Counted from the stretch's first letter, positions 1 to 9,698 are shown. The stretch is DNA of 64,000 nucleotides from BOG-908 sp963751795 (GCA_963751795.1 CAVVVI010000004.1:930001-994000); one strand, 5' to 3'. Notes: generated by a model from the sequence alone, not told the origin. Numbers and translations: made by a program.

Positions 1-408
1 GGTGCCGGCGCAGGCGCGCATGGTGGCGGGAATGGCTGCGGCCAGCATGGCGAGCACGGTCTGCGCCACCTCGCTGGCCTGGGCCTCGGCCACGGCGCGC
101 AACGTCGCGCGCGCGGCTGCCAGCTCGTCGGCCAAGGCCTGGGTTGCGGCGAGTTGCAGCTGCCCCTGCACCAGTGCCGCCTCGTCCAGCGCCGCCGCGG
201 CACCTTCGGCGCGCCCGGCTTCATGCGCGGCCGCCAGCTCCTCGGCGCTGAAGACCGGGCTGGGCGGTGCCGGCGCTGGCTCGGCGGGGCTGGGTGCGGG
301 TGCGGCCGCGTCGAAATCCTCGATGTAGAGAATGCCGGCGGCTTGCGCCCGCACCGGCCGCGAGGCGAGCGGCCGATCGAACGCGAAGGCGGCGTACGAA
401 CCGTCCAT
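1..408 (-). CDS. fliH: Flagellar assembly protein FliH (partial, C-terminus off the left edge)
   Basis: FliH binds the export ATPase FliI and couples the flagellar type III export apparatus to the C-ring. The frame is open from the ATG at 408 to base 1 (136 codons), so the C-terminal FliI-binding part is not in the window. The start overlaps the fliG stop as TGATG, which implies translational coupling. Residues 26-33 read ILYIEDFD, a conserved start of alphaproteobacterial FliH-like proteins. A Pro/Ala linker follows, then an Ala/Glu-rich helical stretch that begins FSAEELAAAHEAGRAEG, as expected for the FliH stalk. Identification rests on this plus the position directly after fliF and fliG. 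Confidence 0.8.
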   Translation of the reverse strand, partial: MDGSYAAFAFDRPLASRPVRAQAAGILYIEDFDAAAPAPSPAEPAPAPPSPVFSAEELAAAHEAGRAEGAAAALDEAALVQGQLQLAATQALADELAAARATLRAVAEAQASEVAQTVLAMLAAAIPATMRACAGT

Positions 409-1421
409 CAGTACAGCATCTCGTCATCCTTGCCGCCGCCAATGTCGAGCTCGCCGCTCTGCGCCAGCTCCTTGGCGGCCAGCACGATGGCGGCTTGCGC
501 TTCGTCCACGTCGCGCAGCTTGACCGGGCCCAGCGCGTCGATGTCCTCCTGCAGCATCTTGCCGGCGCGTTCGGAGAGGCATTTGAAGAACATCTCGCGC
601 AGCTTCTCGGACGCGCCTTTCAGCGCCAGCGGCAGCTTCTCCTTGTCCACCGAGCGCAGCAGCACCTGCATCGACGGCGCGGCGAGGCGGCTGAGGTCGT
701 CGAAGGTGAACATCAGCGCCTTGATGCGCTCGGCGGCCTCTCTGTTGCGCTCCTCCAGCGCGGCGAGGAAGCGCGTCTCGGCCTGGCGGTCGAGGTTGTT
801 GAAGATGTCGGCCATCAGCTCGTGCGCGTCGCGCCGCGTGCTGCGTGCGAGGTTGCTCATGAACTCGGCGCGCAACGTGCGTTCGACACCATCCAGCACG
901 TCGCGCTGAATGCTCTCCATGCGCAGCATGCGCATCACCACTTCCATGGCGAAGCTTTCCGGCAGCAGCGTCAGCACGCGCGCGGCGTGGTCCGCGCGCA
1001 CCTTGCTGAGCACCACGGCGACGGTTTGCGGGTATTCGTTCTTGAGGTAGTTCGCCAGCACCGCCTCGTTCACGTTGCCCAGCTTGTCCCACATGGTGCG
1101 GCCGGCCGGTCCGCGGATTTCCTCCATGATCTGTCCCACGCGCTCGCGGGGCAGCGATTTCTGCAGCAGGCGTTCGGTGCTTTCGAAATTGCCGACCAGC
1201 GTACCGGCCGCCCCCATGCTGTCGCTGAATTGCTGGCACAGCATCTCCACCGTGTCGGCCCGCACCGAGCCGAGCTGGGCCATGGCGCCGGAGATCTCCT
1301 TGATCTCCTCCTCATGCATCTGGTTGAGCAGCCGCGAACACTGCTCCTCACCCATGGCCAGCATGAGTATCGCGGCCTTCTGCGGCCCGTTCAGCTCCTG
1401 GCGGTCAGCGGCGCGTGGCAT
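408..1421 (-). CDS. fliG: Flagellar motor switch protein FliG
   Basis: FliG is the rotor subunit of the C-ring. Its N-terminal domain sits on FliF, and its C-terminal charged helix contacts MotA. The 337-residue length is normal. Seen in sequence: the N-terminal LNGPQKAAILMLAMGEE segment, the armadillo-like middle domain with the MWDKLGNVNEAVLANYLKNE region (an EHPQT-like motif appears as EYPQT), and the C-terminal torque domain containing FTFDDLSRL. The gene lies 3 nt downstream of fliF and shares TGATG with fliH. This is a standard fliF-fliG-fliH transcription unit read leftward. Confidence 0.97.
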   Translation of the reverse strand: MPRAADRQELNGPQKAAILMLAMGEEQCSRLLNQMHEEEIKEISGAMAQLGSVRADTVEMLCQQFSDSMGAAGTLVGNFESTERLLQKSLPRERVGQIMEEIRGPAGRTMWDKLGNVNEAVLANYLKNEYPQTVAVVLSKVRADHAARVLTLLPESFAMEVVMRMLRMESIQRDVLDGVERTLRAEFMSNLARSTRRDAHELMADIFNNLDRQAETRFLAALEERNREAAERIKALMFTFDDLSRLAAPSMQVLLRSVDKEKLPLALKGASEKLREMFFKCLSERAGKMLQEDIDALGPVKLRDVDEAQAAIVLAAKELAQSGELDIGGGKDDEMLY

Positions 1422-1424
1422 GGT

Positions 1425-3083
1425 TCACCCTGGCTCCTGCGTGATCCAGCCGCGCATGATCGACAGGCTTTCCGCCGGATGCTTTTCGACCATTTCGGCC
1501 AGCTTGCGGATCGAGGATGCTTTGAGCTGGCCTTCGATGTTGGTGACTTCGACCATGCTTTCGTCGGCCAGCAACGCGGGCGATGGGGTCGAGGCCAGCC
1601 GGGCCGGGCCGGGCGTGCCGGCTTCGGCATAGGTGCTGCCCGATGGGCCGGACAGCAACAGGCTGCCGCTGCCGCCGCCCAGAGCCGTCGCGGGTGTGAG
1701 TGCCGACAGGCGGATGGCCATCGGGCGCAGCACGAACACCAAGGCGAGCAGGACCACGACGGCGAGGATGGCGGACTGGCCGAGGCCCAGGAGATCGGCC
1801 TTCTCCAACCCCAGGCCGAGCAGCCCCGCAGCCGGCGCGCTGGGCGCGTCCTCGGCGGCAGCAAAGCGCATGGAGACGATCTCCACCTTGTCGCCGCGCT
1901 TCTCGTCATAGCCGATGGCGCTCTGCACCAGGCGGCGGATGCGCGCGATCTCGTCGGCGCTGCGTTCGGTCCACACTGGCTTGCCGTCGCGCCCCGGCTG
2001 CAGCGTGCCATCCACCATCACGGCGAGCGAGATGCGGGCGATCTGCGGCTGCTCGCGCACCAGCGTGCGCACCGTCTTGCCGATCTCGTAATTGGTCGTC
2101 TCTTCCTGCTTCTGCTGCGCGGTGCCCGATTGGGCCTGGCCGGCATCGGCGTTGGGCAGGTTGTTCTGCACGCTGACCGGCTTGTCGGCTTCCGTGCTGG
2201 AATTCTTCTCCGTGGTGGATTGCGTGCTGCGCACCACCTGCTGATCCGGATTGTAGGTCTCGGCCGTCTCGTTCATGCGGTCGAAATTCATCGCGACCGC
2301 CGCCTCCGCGCGCACGCGGCCTGCGCCCACGCTCTGCTCGAGCATCTCCTCGACGGCGCGTGACAGGCGCAGTTCGGTGGCGCGGTGCAGTTCCTCGGCG
2401 GTCTGGGCGGCCTGCTCCTCGCTGGCGGGCTGGCCGGCGCGGGCCAGCAGGTTGCCGCGGCTGTCGATGATGGCGATGCCCTGCGGCTTGAGCCCGGGCA
2501 CGGCGGCGGCCACCAAATTCAGCATGGCCTGCACGCCTTGTGCATCCAGCCGCGCGGCGCCGGCCATGGTGAGCACCACGCTGGCCTGCGCGGCCTGCAC
2601 GTCGCGCGAGAAGGGCTGCCGCTTGGGCAGCACCAGATGCACGCGGGCGCCGCGCACCCCCTGCAGCATGCGGATGCTGCGGGCGAGCTCGCCTTCCATG
2701 GCGCGCGTCTCGTTGATGTCCTGCTGGAACTGGCTCGACGTCATCGCGTCGCCACGGTCGAAGATTTCGTAGCCGATCGAGCCGCCGGAGGGCAGGCCGT
2801 CCTTGGCGAGCAGCATGCGGGCGCGTGCCACGTCGGCGGTGCCAACCACGATGCGCTCGCCGCCGCCCTGCTCCTGATGCGCGATGTGCGCGCGATCCAG
2901 TGCATCGGCCATCTGGGCCGCTTCCCGCAGATCGAGATCGGCATACAGCAGCGCCTGCTGGGCGGGGGCGCCGCCGCGCAGGGCAAGCAGGGCCAGCATG
3001 GCGAGCATGCCGAGCCCGACGGCGGCCAGCGCCATGAGGCGGGCGGGGCCGAGTGCGCGCAATCCTTCCAGGACGGGTTTCAT
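1425..3083 (-). CDS. fliF: Flagellar MS-ring protein FliF
   Basis: FliF is an inner-membrane protein that oligomerises into the MS ring, the base of the flagellar rotor. The product is 552 aa, in the normal range. A first TM segment lies at about residues 13-35, and the YscJ/FliF ring-building domain follows (for example KDGLPSGGSIGYEIFD and the segment with QFQQDINETRAMEGELARSI). A second TM segment lies near residues 435-455. The C-terminal tail is the FliG-binding helix, including LRKLAEMV-like IRKLAEMVEKHP. The gene is separated from flgD upstream by 66 bp, so fliF may be read from the flgD message or from its own promoter; I see no clear promoter there. Confidence 0.97.
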   Translation of the reverse strand: MKPVLEGLRALGPARLMALAAVGLGMLAMLALLALRGGAPAQQALLYADLDLREAAQMADALDRAHIAHQEQGGGERIVVGTADVARARMLLAKDGLPSGGSIGYEIFDRGDAMTSSQFQQDINETRAMEGELARSIRMLQGVRGARVHLVLPKRQPFSRDVQAAQASVVLTMAGAARLDAQGVQAMLNLVAAAVPGLKPQGIAIIDSRGNLLARAGQPASEEQAAQTAEELHRATELRLSRAVEEMLEQSVGAGRVRAEAAVAMNFDRMNETAETYNPDQQVVRSTQSTTEKNSSTEADKPVSVQNNLPNADAGQAQSGTAQQKQEETTNYEIGKTVRTLVREQPQIARISLAVMVDGTLQPGRDGKPVWTERSADEIARIRRLVQSAIGYDEKRGDKVEIVSMRFAAAEDAPSAPAAGLLGLGLEKADLLGLGQSAILAVVVLLALVFVLRPMAIRLSALTPATALGGGSGSLLLSGPSGSTYAEAGTPGPARLASTPSPALLADESMVEVTNIEGQLKASSIRKLAEMVEKHPAESLSIMRGWITQEPG

Positions 3084-3149
3084 CGCCGCAGATTGGACGC
3101 GGCCGGGTTGCGGCCCGGTTAACGGCGTCGAGTGGCCGGGCGGCGCCGG

Positions 3150-3869
3150 CTATTGCGCGGCGATCGCCTGCACTTGCGCCAGCGGCACCGCTACCCCGCC
3201 CAGAAGCAGCCGCAGCCCGCCTGCCCCGTTCGACAGGCCGGTGGCGGTGCCGATCACGCTGAACGGCACCGCGGCAGCATCGGCACTGCTGGTGCCGGTT
3301 TCCACCGCCACGCCATAGGCGCCGTCCGGCAGCTTCGTGCCGGCATTGTCCTTGCCGTCCCACACCCAGCTGTTCGCACCGGGCTGCGAGGTGAGCGAGA
3401 CGTCACGCACCGCCTGGCCGGCGCTGTTGACGATGGCGATTTGCACCGGCTCGGCGGCGGCGGTGGTGAAAGCCAGCGCGCCGGTGCCGTTCTGCAGCGC
3501 GATCTGGCTGGCCCCGACTGTGGCCTTGTGCCCGGTCACCTGCGCGGATTGCAGCACCTCGGAGCCCTGCTGCAGCGTGATCAGCTGCGTGAGGTTGGTG
3601 TTGGTGGCAACCGATTGCTGCACGCCGGTGAACTGCACCAGCTCCTGCGTGAATTGGTTGGTGTCGGTGGGCGAGGTCGGGTCCTGGTTCTTCAGCTGCG
3701 TGGTCAGCAAGGTCAGGAACTGGTTGAAATTATTGCCGAGCGACTGCAGCGCGTTGGCGCCGGTCGCGGCCGCCACGCTGCCGGAGGCGGAGGGCGCGGC
3801 GGCGGCGGCATTGACGAGGGCGGCCTGGCGGGCGGCCTGGGTCAGGCTGGTGTTAAGGCTGACAGTCAT
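3150..3869 (-). CDS. flgD: Flagellar hook-capping / hook assembly protein FlgD
   Basis: FlgD is the scaffold that caps the growing hook and is discarded when the hook is complete. The product is 239 aa from the ATG at 3869, which has AAAGGA 9 nt upstream. The N-terminal signature is clear: NNFNQFLTLLTTQLKNQDP, then TNQFTQELVQFTGVQQ. The C-terminal half has the FlgD Ig/tudor-like region with WVWDGKDNAGTKLPDGAYG. Upstream, the disrupted fliK frame runs into flgD without a stop, so a naive ORF fuses the two. The start chosen here restores the normal FlgD length. Confidence 0.95.
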   Translation of the reverse strand: MTVSLNTSLTQAARQAALVNAAAAAPSASGSVAAATGANALQSLGNNFNQFLTLLTTQLKNQDPTSPTDTNQFTQELVQFTGVQQSVATNTNLTQLITLQQGSEVLQSAQVTGHKATVGASQIALQNGTGALAFTTAAAEPVQIAIVNSAGQAVRDVSLTSQPGANSWVWDGKDNAGTKLPDGAYGVAVETGTSSADAAAVPFSVIGTATGLSNGAGGLRLLLGGVAVPLAQVQAIAAQ

Positions 3870-3892
3870 GGGGAGGGATCCTTTACACTGGC

Positions 3893-5327
3893 TCAGGCGG
3901 TGATGTTGAGGCCCGCGCGCTGGCGGGCGGGCGCGTCGGGGCGGGACTCGGACGCGGTGGCCCCGGCGACCGCGCCGCCGGCGGCTTCGGGGCGGAAGGC
4001 TGGGGCTTGCGGCGCCGGGTTGCGCCCTTGTCCGGCGGAGTGGCCGCCCGTGCTGCCCTGGCCATTGGGCGACGGCTGAAAGGGCGCGGGGTCGGCGCGT
4101 CTCTTGCGCCGGTGCCAGGTGCAGCGTCAGGCTGCGCTGCGCGGAGACGCCGGCGCGGTCCAGCGCCTGGTGCAGATGGGCGATGTCGCCCTGCAGGCGG
4201 CTCAGCGTATCGGCGTGTTCCACCTGCACGCGAATCGCGGCGGCCCCGGACGTATCGCGCGCGATTTCGAGCCGCACATGGCCGAGTGTCTCCGGCGCCA
4301 TCTGCAACGTGAGGCGGCTGCTGCCATCGGCGCCGACATGCAGGCCGGCGAATGTCTGGCCGAGCTGGGCAGCGGGCGACAGCGCCTCGGGCGGTGGCGC
4401 GGGTGCGGGCGCGGCTGGCGGACCGGCGGCCGGCGCGGCGGCTTGCGGCGCGGCCGCGGCGGCGCTGTCGGCAGGCGAGAGTGCGGCGGCGGCGGCGATG
4501 TTCTGGCCCGCCTGCGGTGCCGGCGCCGCGCCCGGGAGCGCCTGAGGCGCGGCAGGCGGGGCTGGCGCGGGCAGCGGGGCCGCATGGGTTGCGCGCTGGG
4601 CGCCGCTGGCGGCGGCGGGTGCGTGCAGCGGCTTCGGCTTGGCATCCTCGGCGGCGCCGCCATCCGCGCCCGGGTCGGTGCCGGTTGCGGGGGCCGCTTC
4701 GGCTTCGTCCGGCGGCGTCGCGGCATCGATGGTACTGACGAACGTCACGCCAGCGAGACGCCCCGCGCCGCCGGATCCGGCCGCTGCCGTGCCTGTGGCG
4801 GCCTTCGGCGACGGGCGCGCAGGCGAGGTGGCTGGTGCCGTAGTCGGCTGCACAGGCGGTGCGCCCGCAGGCGGCGGCGCCGCGGGCGCAGCAGCGGCGG
4901 CCGCGGCGTCGGGCAGGCTGGCAAGCGCGGCAGGTAAATCGGGCTGTCCGGCTGCGAGCGATTGCGGCGCGGTCTCGGTTGTTGCCGACCCGGCTGGCGC
5001 CAGGTCGATGCTCGTTGCCTCTGGCAAGGCGAGCGCCGGCGGGGGCGTGTGCTCGCCTCGCCCGGCGCTGAGGGCGGCTTGTGCCGGCACGGCACGCCTG
5101 GTCGCCGCGGCCGCTTGGCGGGGCGCCGTATGGGCAGCGGGCCGGGGCGGTGAAGCAGCCGGTGCGGCATTGTGCGGGCTGCCGGGGCGCGGATCGGCCG
5201 GCACCCTGCCTGGCGTTGCCGGAAGGGTCGCCAGGACAGCCGCGAAGCCGCCGCCCTGCGCAACAACGCCGGCGGGCGCGGCGGCGCCTGTGCGGTGGGC
5301 GGCGATCGGTGGCGGAACAGGCAGCAA
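3893..5327 (-). pseudogene. fliK: Flagellar hook-length control protein FliK, one-base frameshift near the 3' end
   Basis: FliK is a secreted molecular ruler that sets hook length and switches export specificity. A long Pro/Ala-rich region is followed by the conserved C-terminal domain: LTLQMAPETLGHVRLEI, then HLHQALDRAGVSAQRSLTL. Just after LHLAPAQETR (about 4095-4112) the frame is lost. Skipping one base restores a frame reading DPAPFQPSPNGQ and ending LNITA with a stop at 3893-3895, a plausible FliK tail just before flgD. The length is 3n+1, consistent with one extra base. The start is uncertain. I chose a TTG at 5327 preceded by GAGG, because the reading upstream of it is not FliK-like; the frame is open back to an ATG at 5660. 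Confidence 0.75.
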
Positions 5328-5604
5328 GCAGACCTCATATTGGCTTGGACGGATGATCGCGGACGGCGAACGCCCGCCGACACTCGCGTCCGGGTATGCG
5401 ACGAACCCGGACGAGATCGACTGAGCAAATAGCGGGCCAGGACCGGCAGCCTCTGCCCCGCCCGGCCACGATGCTGATGGCGCCTCGCTCGGTAGGCGGG
5501 TGGGCTCGGCGGAAATTGCCGGGCGGCGCGGAACGCCTGGTGCGCGGCGCCGCACGGCCGGGCATGGCAGGCCGCCGCGCTTGCGCCCCGCCACGCCGCA
5601 ATAC

Positions 5605-5620
5605 TGGCACGCTTCCTGCT
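5605..5620 (+). promoter_or_regulatory. Candidate sigma-54 (-24/-12) promoter for flgE
   Basis: The sequence TGGCACGCTTCCTGCT matches the RpoN consensus TGGCACG-N4-TTGCW at all but one position. The GG at 5606-5607 and the GC at 5618-5619 have the required spacing of 12. It lies 64 bp upstream of the flgE start and points toward it. Hook genes are commonly sigma-54 dependent in alphaproteobacteria. The enhancer (FlbD-type) site was not identified. The rest of 5328-5683 holds no gene I can support. Confidence 0.7.
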
Positions 5621-5683
5621 GAGTGGGGATGGCAAATTGGCGGCCGCGCGCCGCAATCACCGCGTATCTAGGAGGAGCGCCCC

Positions 5684-6973
5684 ATGTCCATTTTCGGCTC
5701 GATGAGCACCGCGATCAGCGGGCTGAACGCCCAGGCTGCCGCGTTCAGCAACATCAGCGACAACATGGCCAACAGTCAGACCGTCGGCTTCAAAGGCGTG
5801 AACACGACTTTTGCCGATTACCTGACGGCAAGCTCGCCGACCGACAACGAATCCGGCAGCGTCGCGTCGCGCCCCGAATATCAGAACGAAGTGCAGGGCA
5901 CGATCCAGCAGAGCAGTGACCGGCTGGCAATGGCGATCACCGGCCAGGGTTTCTTCTCGGTCTCCGAACGCTCGGGCAGCACGGCGCAGGGTGCGGCGCA
6001 GTTTTCGAACCAGGATTTCTACACCCGGGCCGGTGACTTCACCGCCAACAGCGACGGATATCTCGTCAACAGCGCCGGCGAATACCTCAATGCGTGGCCG
6101 GTGGATCCCACCTCCGGCGCGGTGAATACCAGTCAGCTCACGCCCATCCAGGTGACGCAGACGCAGTACAAGCCGGTGCCCACAACCAATCTGGCGCTGG
6201 TGGCCAACGTGCCGGCCGCACCCGGTGCCACCAGCAACCTGGTCGGCGAGACCAACGTCTATGACGGCGCCGGCAACACGCACCAGCTCGCGACGACCTG
6301 GGCGCGCACGGCGCCGAATGCGTGGACGCTCACCCTCTCCTCGCCCGACAACGTGGCCGGCGGCGGCACCACCATCGGTTCGGTGGGTGTCACCTTCAAC
6401 GCCGACGGCACGCTGGGCGGGCTGACGGGCGCGACGGGTGCCGTCGCCGTGGCGGGCAGCGCCAGTGACGGTGCGATCCGGATATCGCCCGATTTCGGCT
6501 CCGGCGTGCAGCCCATCAACCTGGATCTCGGCAATTTCGGGCAGGCGACCGGGGTGACGCAATTTGCCGGCACCGATTACACGCTGACCAGCGCCAACCA
6601 GAACGGTGCCGCGCCGGGCAGCTACACCGGCATCGCGACTACGGCGGAAGGCAACATCGTGGCGCAGTACGACAATGGCCGCGCGGTGACGATCGGCCGC
6701 ATTCCGCTCATCACCTTCGCTAATGCCGACGCGCTGCAGCGGCAGAACGGCGAGGCGTACACCGCGACGCAGGATTCTGGCGCGGCCCAGGTGCAGCAGC
6801 TGCACCATAACGGCGCCGGCGGACTGGTGGTAGGCTCGACGGAGGCGTCCAACGTGGACATCGCTTCGCAGCTCTCGCAACTGATCGTGGCGCAGCAGGC
6901 CTATGGTGCCAATGCCAAGGTGATCACCGCGGCCAATGAGCTGCTCACCACGACCCTGAACATGAAGCAGTGA
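5684..6973 (+). CDS. flgE: Flagellar hook protein FlgE
   Basis: FlgE is the structural subunit of the flagellar hook. The product is 429 aa, with an AGGAGG ribosome site 8 nt before the ATG. The N-terminal D0 helix and rod/hook signature are present (FGSMSTAISGLNAQ, then ISDNMANSQTVGFKG). The FlgE-type central domain has GQGFFSVSE and a TRAGDFTANSDGYLVN segment. The C-terminal D0 helix contains VDIASQLSQLIVAQQAYGAN. It is the first gene of a rightward unit flgE-flgK-flgL-flbT, divergent from fliK, behind the candidate sigma-54 promoter. Confidence 0.96.
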   Translation: MSIFGSMSTAISGLNAQAAAFSNISDNMANSQTVGFKGVNTTFADYLTASSPTDNESGSVASRPEYQNEVQGTIQQSSDRLAMAITGQGFFSVSERSGSTAQGAAQFSNQDFYTRAGDFTANSDGYLVNSAGEYLNAWPVDPTSGAVNTSQLTPIQVTQTQYKPVPTTNLALVANVPAAPGATSNLVGETNVYDGAGNTHQLATTWARTAPNAWTLTLSSPDNVAGGGTTIGSVGVTFNADGTLGGLTGATGAVAVAGSASDGAIRISPDFGSGVQPINLDLGNFGQATGVTQFAGTDYTLTSANQNGAAPGSYTGIATTAEGNIVAQYDNGRAVTIGRIPLITFANADALQRQNGEAYTATQDSGAAQVQQLHHNGAGGLVVGSTEASNVDIASQLSQLIVAQQAYGANAKVITAANELLTTTLNMKQ

Positions 6974-6996
6974 CGCGGCGTGGCTGAGGCAACGTT

Positions 6997-8529
6997 ATGA
7001 ACACCATCGGATTGAACGGCGCGCTGGGCATTGCGGCATCCGGGCTGGCCAACGTGTCGCTCGGGCTGGCGGTCGTCTCGCAGAACGTTGCCAATGCATC
7101 CACGCCGCAATACGCGCTGGAGGTGGCCGATCAGACGAGCCTTTCGGCCGGCGGGCAGGATTTCGGCGTGCGCTCCGGCCTGGTGGTGCGCGTCACCGAT
7201 CCGGCCCTGCAGGCCGAGGTGGCTGCGCAGTCCTCGGCCACCGCGGCCGCGGGGGTGACCGGCGCTGCGCTGGCCAGGCTGGAACCGGCGCTGGGCGCGG
7301 TGGGGAGCGGGGCGGATCTGGGCAGCCAGCTGACTGCGGTGCAGTCCGCCTTTGGCGCGCTGGAGATCGATCCGGCCAACGCCGCGCAGCAGGGTGCGGT
7401 GGTGGCCGCCGCCGGCGATCTGGCCCGCGGCATCAACACGCTGTCGGCCGCCTACACCGCCGCGCGCCAGGGTGCGCAGGACGGCATCAGCGCCGGTGTG
7501 GCCCAGCTCAACACCGCGCTCGGCACGCTCGGCGGGCTCAGCCGGCAGATCGTGCAGCAGAAGGGGCTGGGCCTGAGCACGGCCGGGCTGGAAAACCAGC
7601 GGGCGCAGGCGGAGGCTACGATCACCGGCCTGGTCAGCGTCCGTTTTCTGGATCAGCCGAATGGGGACGTGACGGTGCTGACGACGGGCGGCGCCGCCTT
7701 GCCGACCGACGGCACGCCGGCGCTGAGCGCCCCGGCGACGACGATGGCGCCGCAGGATTCCTATCCGGGCGGCGGCATTGGCGGGATCATGCTGGGCGGC
7801 ACCGACATCACGGCGCAGCTCACCGGCGGCACGCTGGGCGCCAACATCGCGCTGCGCGACACGACGCTGCCGACCTACCAGGGCGGGCTCGATGCGTTCG
7901 CGCAGTCGCTGTCCTCGCGTTTCGCTGCCCAGGGGCTCAGCCTGTTCACCGATGTCGCCGGCAACGTCCCGACCAGCACCGGCCCGGCGCCGCAGAGCGG
8001 CTTCGTCGGCTATGCCGCCACCATCCAGGTGAACCCGGCGGTGAGCGCCGCGCCTTCGCTGGTGCGCGACGGCACGCAGGCCGTAGCCGGTTCGCCCACC
8101 GGCGCCAGCGCGTTCACGCCCAACCCCACCGGCCTGCCCGGTTTCACGACGCTGATCACCCGTGTGCTGACCTTCGCGCTGGGGGCCGAGGTGCAGAGCG
8201 GCGTGCCGCAGGCGCCGGTGGCCACCAGCGGGCTCGGGCCAGGCGGCACGCTCTCGTCCGGCTACACGCCGCAGGCGACGCTGGACGGTGCGGCACGCGC
8301 GCTGACGACAGCGGGCGCGGCCGACAGCGCGCGTGCCACCACCCAGGCCGGCGACGCGCAGGCGGTGCAGACCGCGCTGCAGGGCAAACTGACCGGATCG
8401 ACCGGCGTGGACATGGATACGGAGCTTGGCCAGATGGTGGTGCTGCAGAACGCGTTCGGCGCCAATGCCAAGGTGATCAGCGCCGTGCAGGCGATGTTTC
8501 AGGAGACATTGGCGATGGTGACCGCATGA
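6997..8529 (+). CDS. flgK: Flagellar hook-associated protein 1 FlgK
   Basis: FlgK forms the first junction ring between hook and filament. The product is 510 aa. The N-terminal rod-type motif is present (LGIAASGLANVSLGLAVVSQ with NVANASTPQY), although the hallmark NxxNxxTPGY is slightly altered. The C-terminal helix reads MDTELGQMVVLQNAFGANAK, close to the FlgE C-terminus as expected for axial proteins. The gene is 23 bp after flgE and overlaps flgL by ATGA, so the three are one operon. Confidence 0.92.
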   Translation: MNTIGLNGALGIAASGLANVSLGLAVVSQNVANASTPQYALEVADQTSLSAGGQDFGVRSGLVVRVTDPALQAEVAAQSSATAAAGVTGAALARLEPALGAVGSGADLGSQLTAVQSAFGALEIDPANAAQQGAVVAAAGDLARGINTLSAAYTAARQGAQDGISAGVAQLNTALGTLGGLSRQIVQQKGLGLSTAGLENQRAQAEATITGLVSVRFLDQPNGDVTVLTTGGAALPTDGTPALSAPATTMAPQDSYPGGGIGGIMLGGTDITAQLTGGTLGANIALRDTTLPTYQGGLDAFAQSLSSRFAAQGLSLFTDVAGNVPTSTGPAPQSGFVGYAATIQVNPAVSAAPSLVRDGTQAVAGSPTGASAFTPNPTGLPGFTTLITRVLTFALGAEVQSGVPQAPVATSGLGPGGTLSSGYTPQATLDGAARALTTAGAADSARATTQAGDAQAVQTALQGKLTGSTGVDMDTELGQMVVLQNAFGANAKVISAVQAMFQETLAMVTA

Positions 8530-9590
8530 CCGGCATTTCCGCGGCCACCGATGTCGGCACGCTGGCGTCCGTCCTCTACAACACGTCGCTGACCAGCCAG
8601 AGCATCGCGACACTGGGGGCGCAGGCCTCGAGCGGCCTGATCGCACCGGATTACGCGGGGCTGGGCAACGCCGCCGCCGGCGCGCTGGACATGGCGGGCC
8701 AGATTGCGCTCAACACCGCCTACCAGGCGAACGCGACGCAGGCGGGCACGCAGGCGCAGGTGGCGCAGGCCGCGCTGGGACAGATCCAGTCGCTGACGAC
8801 AGGATTTGCCACCCAGCTGCTCGAGCCGGCAGCGGGCACGCCGGGCGGGCTGTCCACCCTGGCGGCCACGGCCGGCGCCACGCTGCGGCAGGTGGCGAAT
8901 TTGCTGAACACCAAGGTGGGCGACGTGTACGTGTTCGCCGGCCAGGACAGCCGGACCCCGCCAGTGCCGGCCGCCGATGCCATCGGCAGCTCGGCCTTCG
9001 CCGCCGCCGTGCAGGCCGCCTTGGGCAATCTGACCACGGCCGGCGCTGCGGCAACGCAGGCGCAGGTGCTGGCCGCTGCCGGCCCGGGCGCCACCTCACC
9101 CTTCGCGCCGACGCTCGAAGCCTCCAACCAGCCGAGTTCGGCCATCATCGACGAAGGCCAGAGCGTGCGCACGAGCGTGCTGGCCGACCAGAACAGCGTG
9201 GCGGTGATGACCGGCGTGGGCAGCACCAGCACCGGGTCCTACACCCGCGACATTCTGGCTGGCCTGGCAACGGTGGCCGGGCTGGGTGCCGCCAATGGCA
9301 GCGATCCGCAGGTGCAGGCGCTGCTCGGCCTGACGCAGAGTACGCTGAGCCACGCCAGCGATGCGCTGAACGTCGATATCGGCGGCCTCGGCGCCTCTCA
9401 ACACACGATATTGGGCGCGCAGGCCGAGCTGTCGGCCACCGCGAGCGCGCTGACGCAGCAGCTCGGCGCGTTGCAGGACAGCGATCCAGCCGCGGTGGCC
9501 ACCAAGCTGGCCGCGGCGCAAACGCAGCTGCAGGCTTCGTACAAGATCATCGCGGGCTTCGAGCAATTGTCGCTGGCGAAATTCCTCTAA
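8526..9590 (+). CDS. flgL: Flagellar hook-associated protein 3 (FlgL-like)
   Basis: FlgL is the second hook-filament junction protein, related to flagellin. The product is 354 aa, and its ATG overlaps the flgK stop. The N-terminal helix (residues about 10-60) has a flagellin-like LASVLYNTSLTSQSIATLGAQ followed by SSGLIAPDYAGLG. A coiled C-terminal region is followed by ASYKIIAGFEQLSLAKFL, the typical end of FlgL. Sequence conservation is weaker than for flgE, so position after flgK contributes strongly to the call. Confidence 0.85.
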   Translation: MTGISAATDVGTLASVLYNTSLTSQSIATLGAQASSGLIAPDYAGLGNAAAGALDMAGQIALNTAYQANATQAGTQAQVAQAALGQIQSLTTGFATQLLEPAAGTPGGLSTLAATAGATLRQVANLLNTKVGDVYVFAGQDSRTPPVPAADAIGSSAFAAAVQAALGNLTTAGAAATQAQVLAAAGPGATSPFAPTLEASNQPSSAIIDEGQSVRTSVLADQNSVAVMTGVGSTSTGSYTRDILAGLATVAGLGAANGSDPQVQALLGLTQSTLSHASDALNVDIGGLGASQHTILGAQAELSATASALTQQLGALQDSDPAAVATKLAAAQTQLQASYKIIAGFEQLSLAKFL

Positions 9591-9698
9591 GCGCCCCGCC
9601 CTGCCCGGCTGCCGCGGCCGCCGTTCACACTTCGGCAACCCTGGCCTGCCATCCTGGACGAGGCAAAATGCCCGCTCTGCTCCAGGAAGGATCACAGG

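Noticed and set aside
267..2363. 698-codon plus-strand ORF over fliG/fliF
   Set aside because: Antisense to two genes with clear homology; no signature.
3150..5660. A real FliK-FlgD fusion
   Set aside because: A FliK C-terminal tail with its own stop exists in the other frame and FlgD has its own ribosome site and ATG; the fusion frame is due to one extra base.
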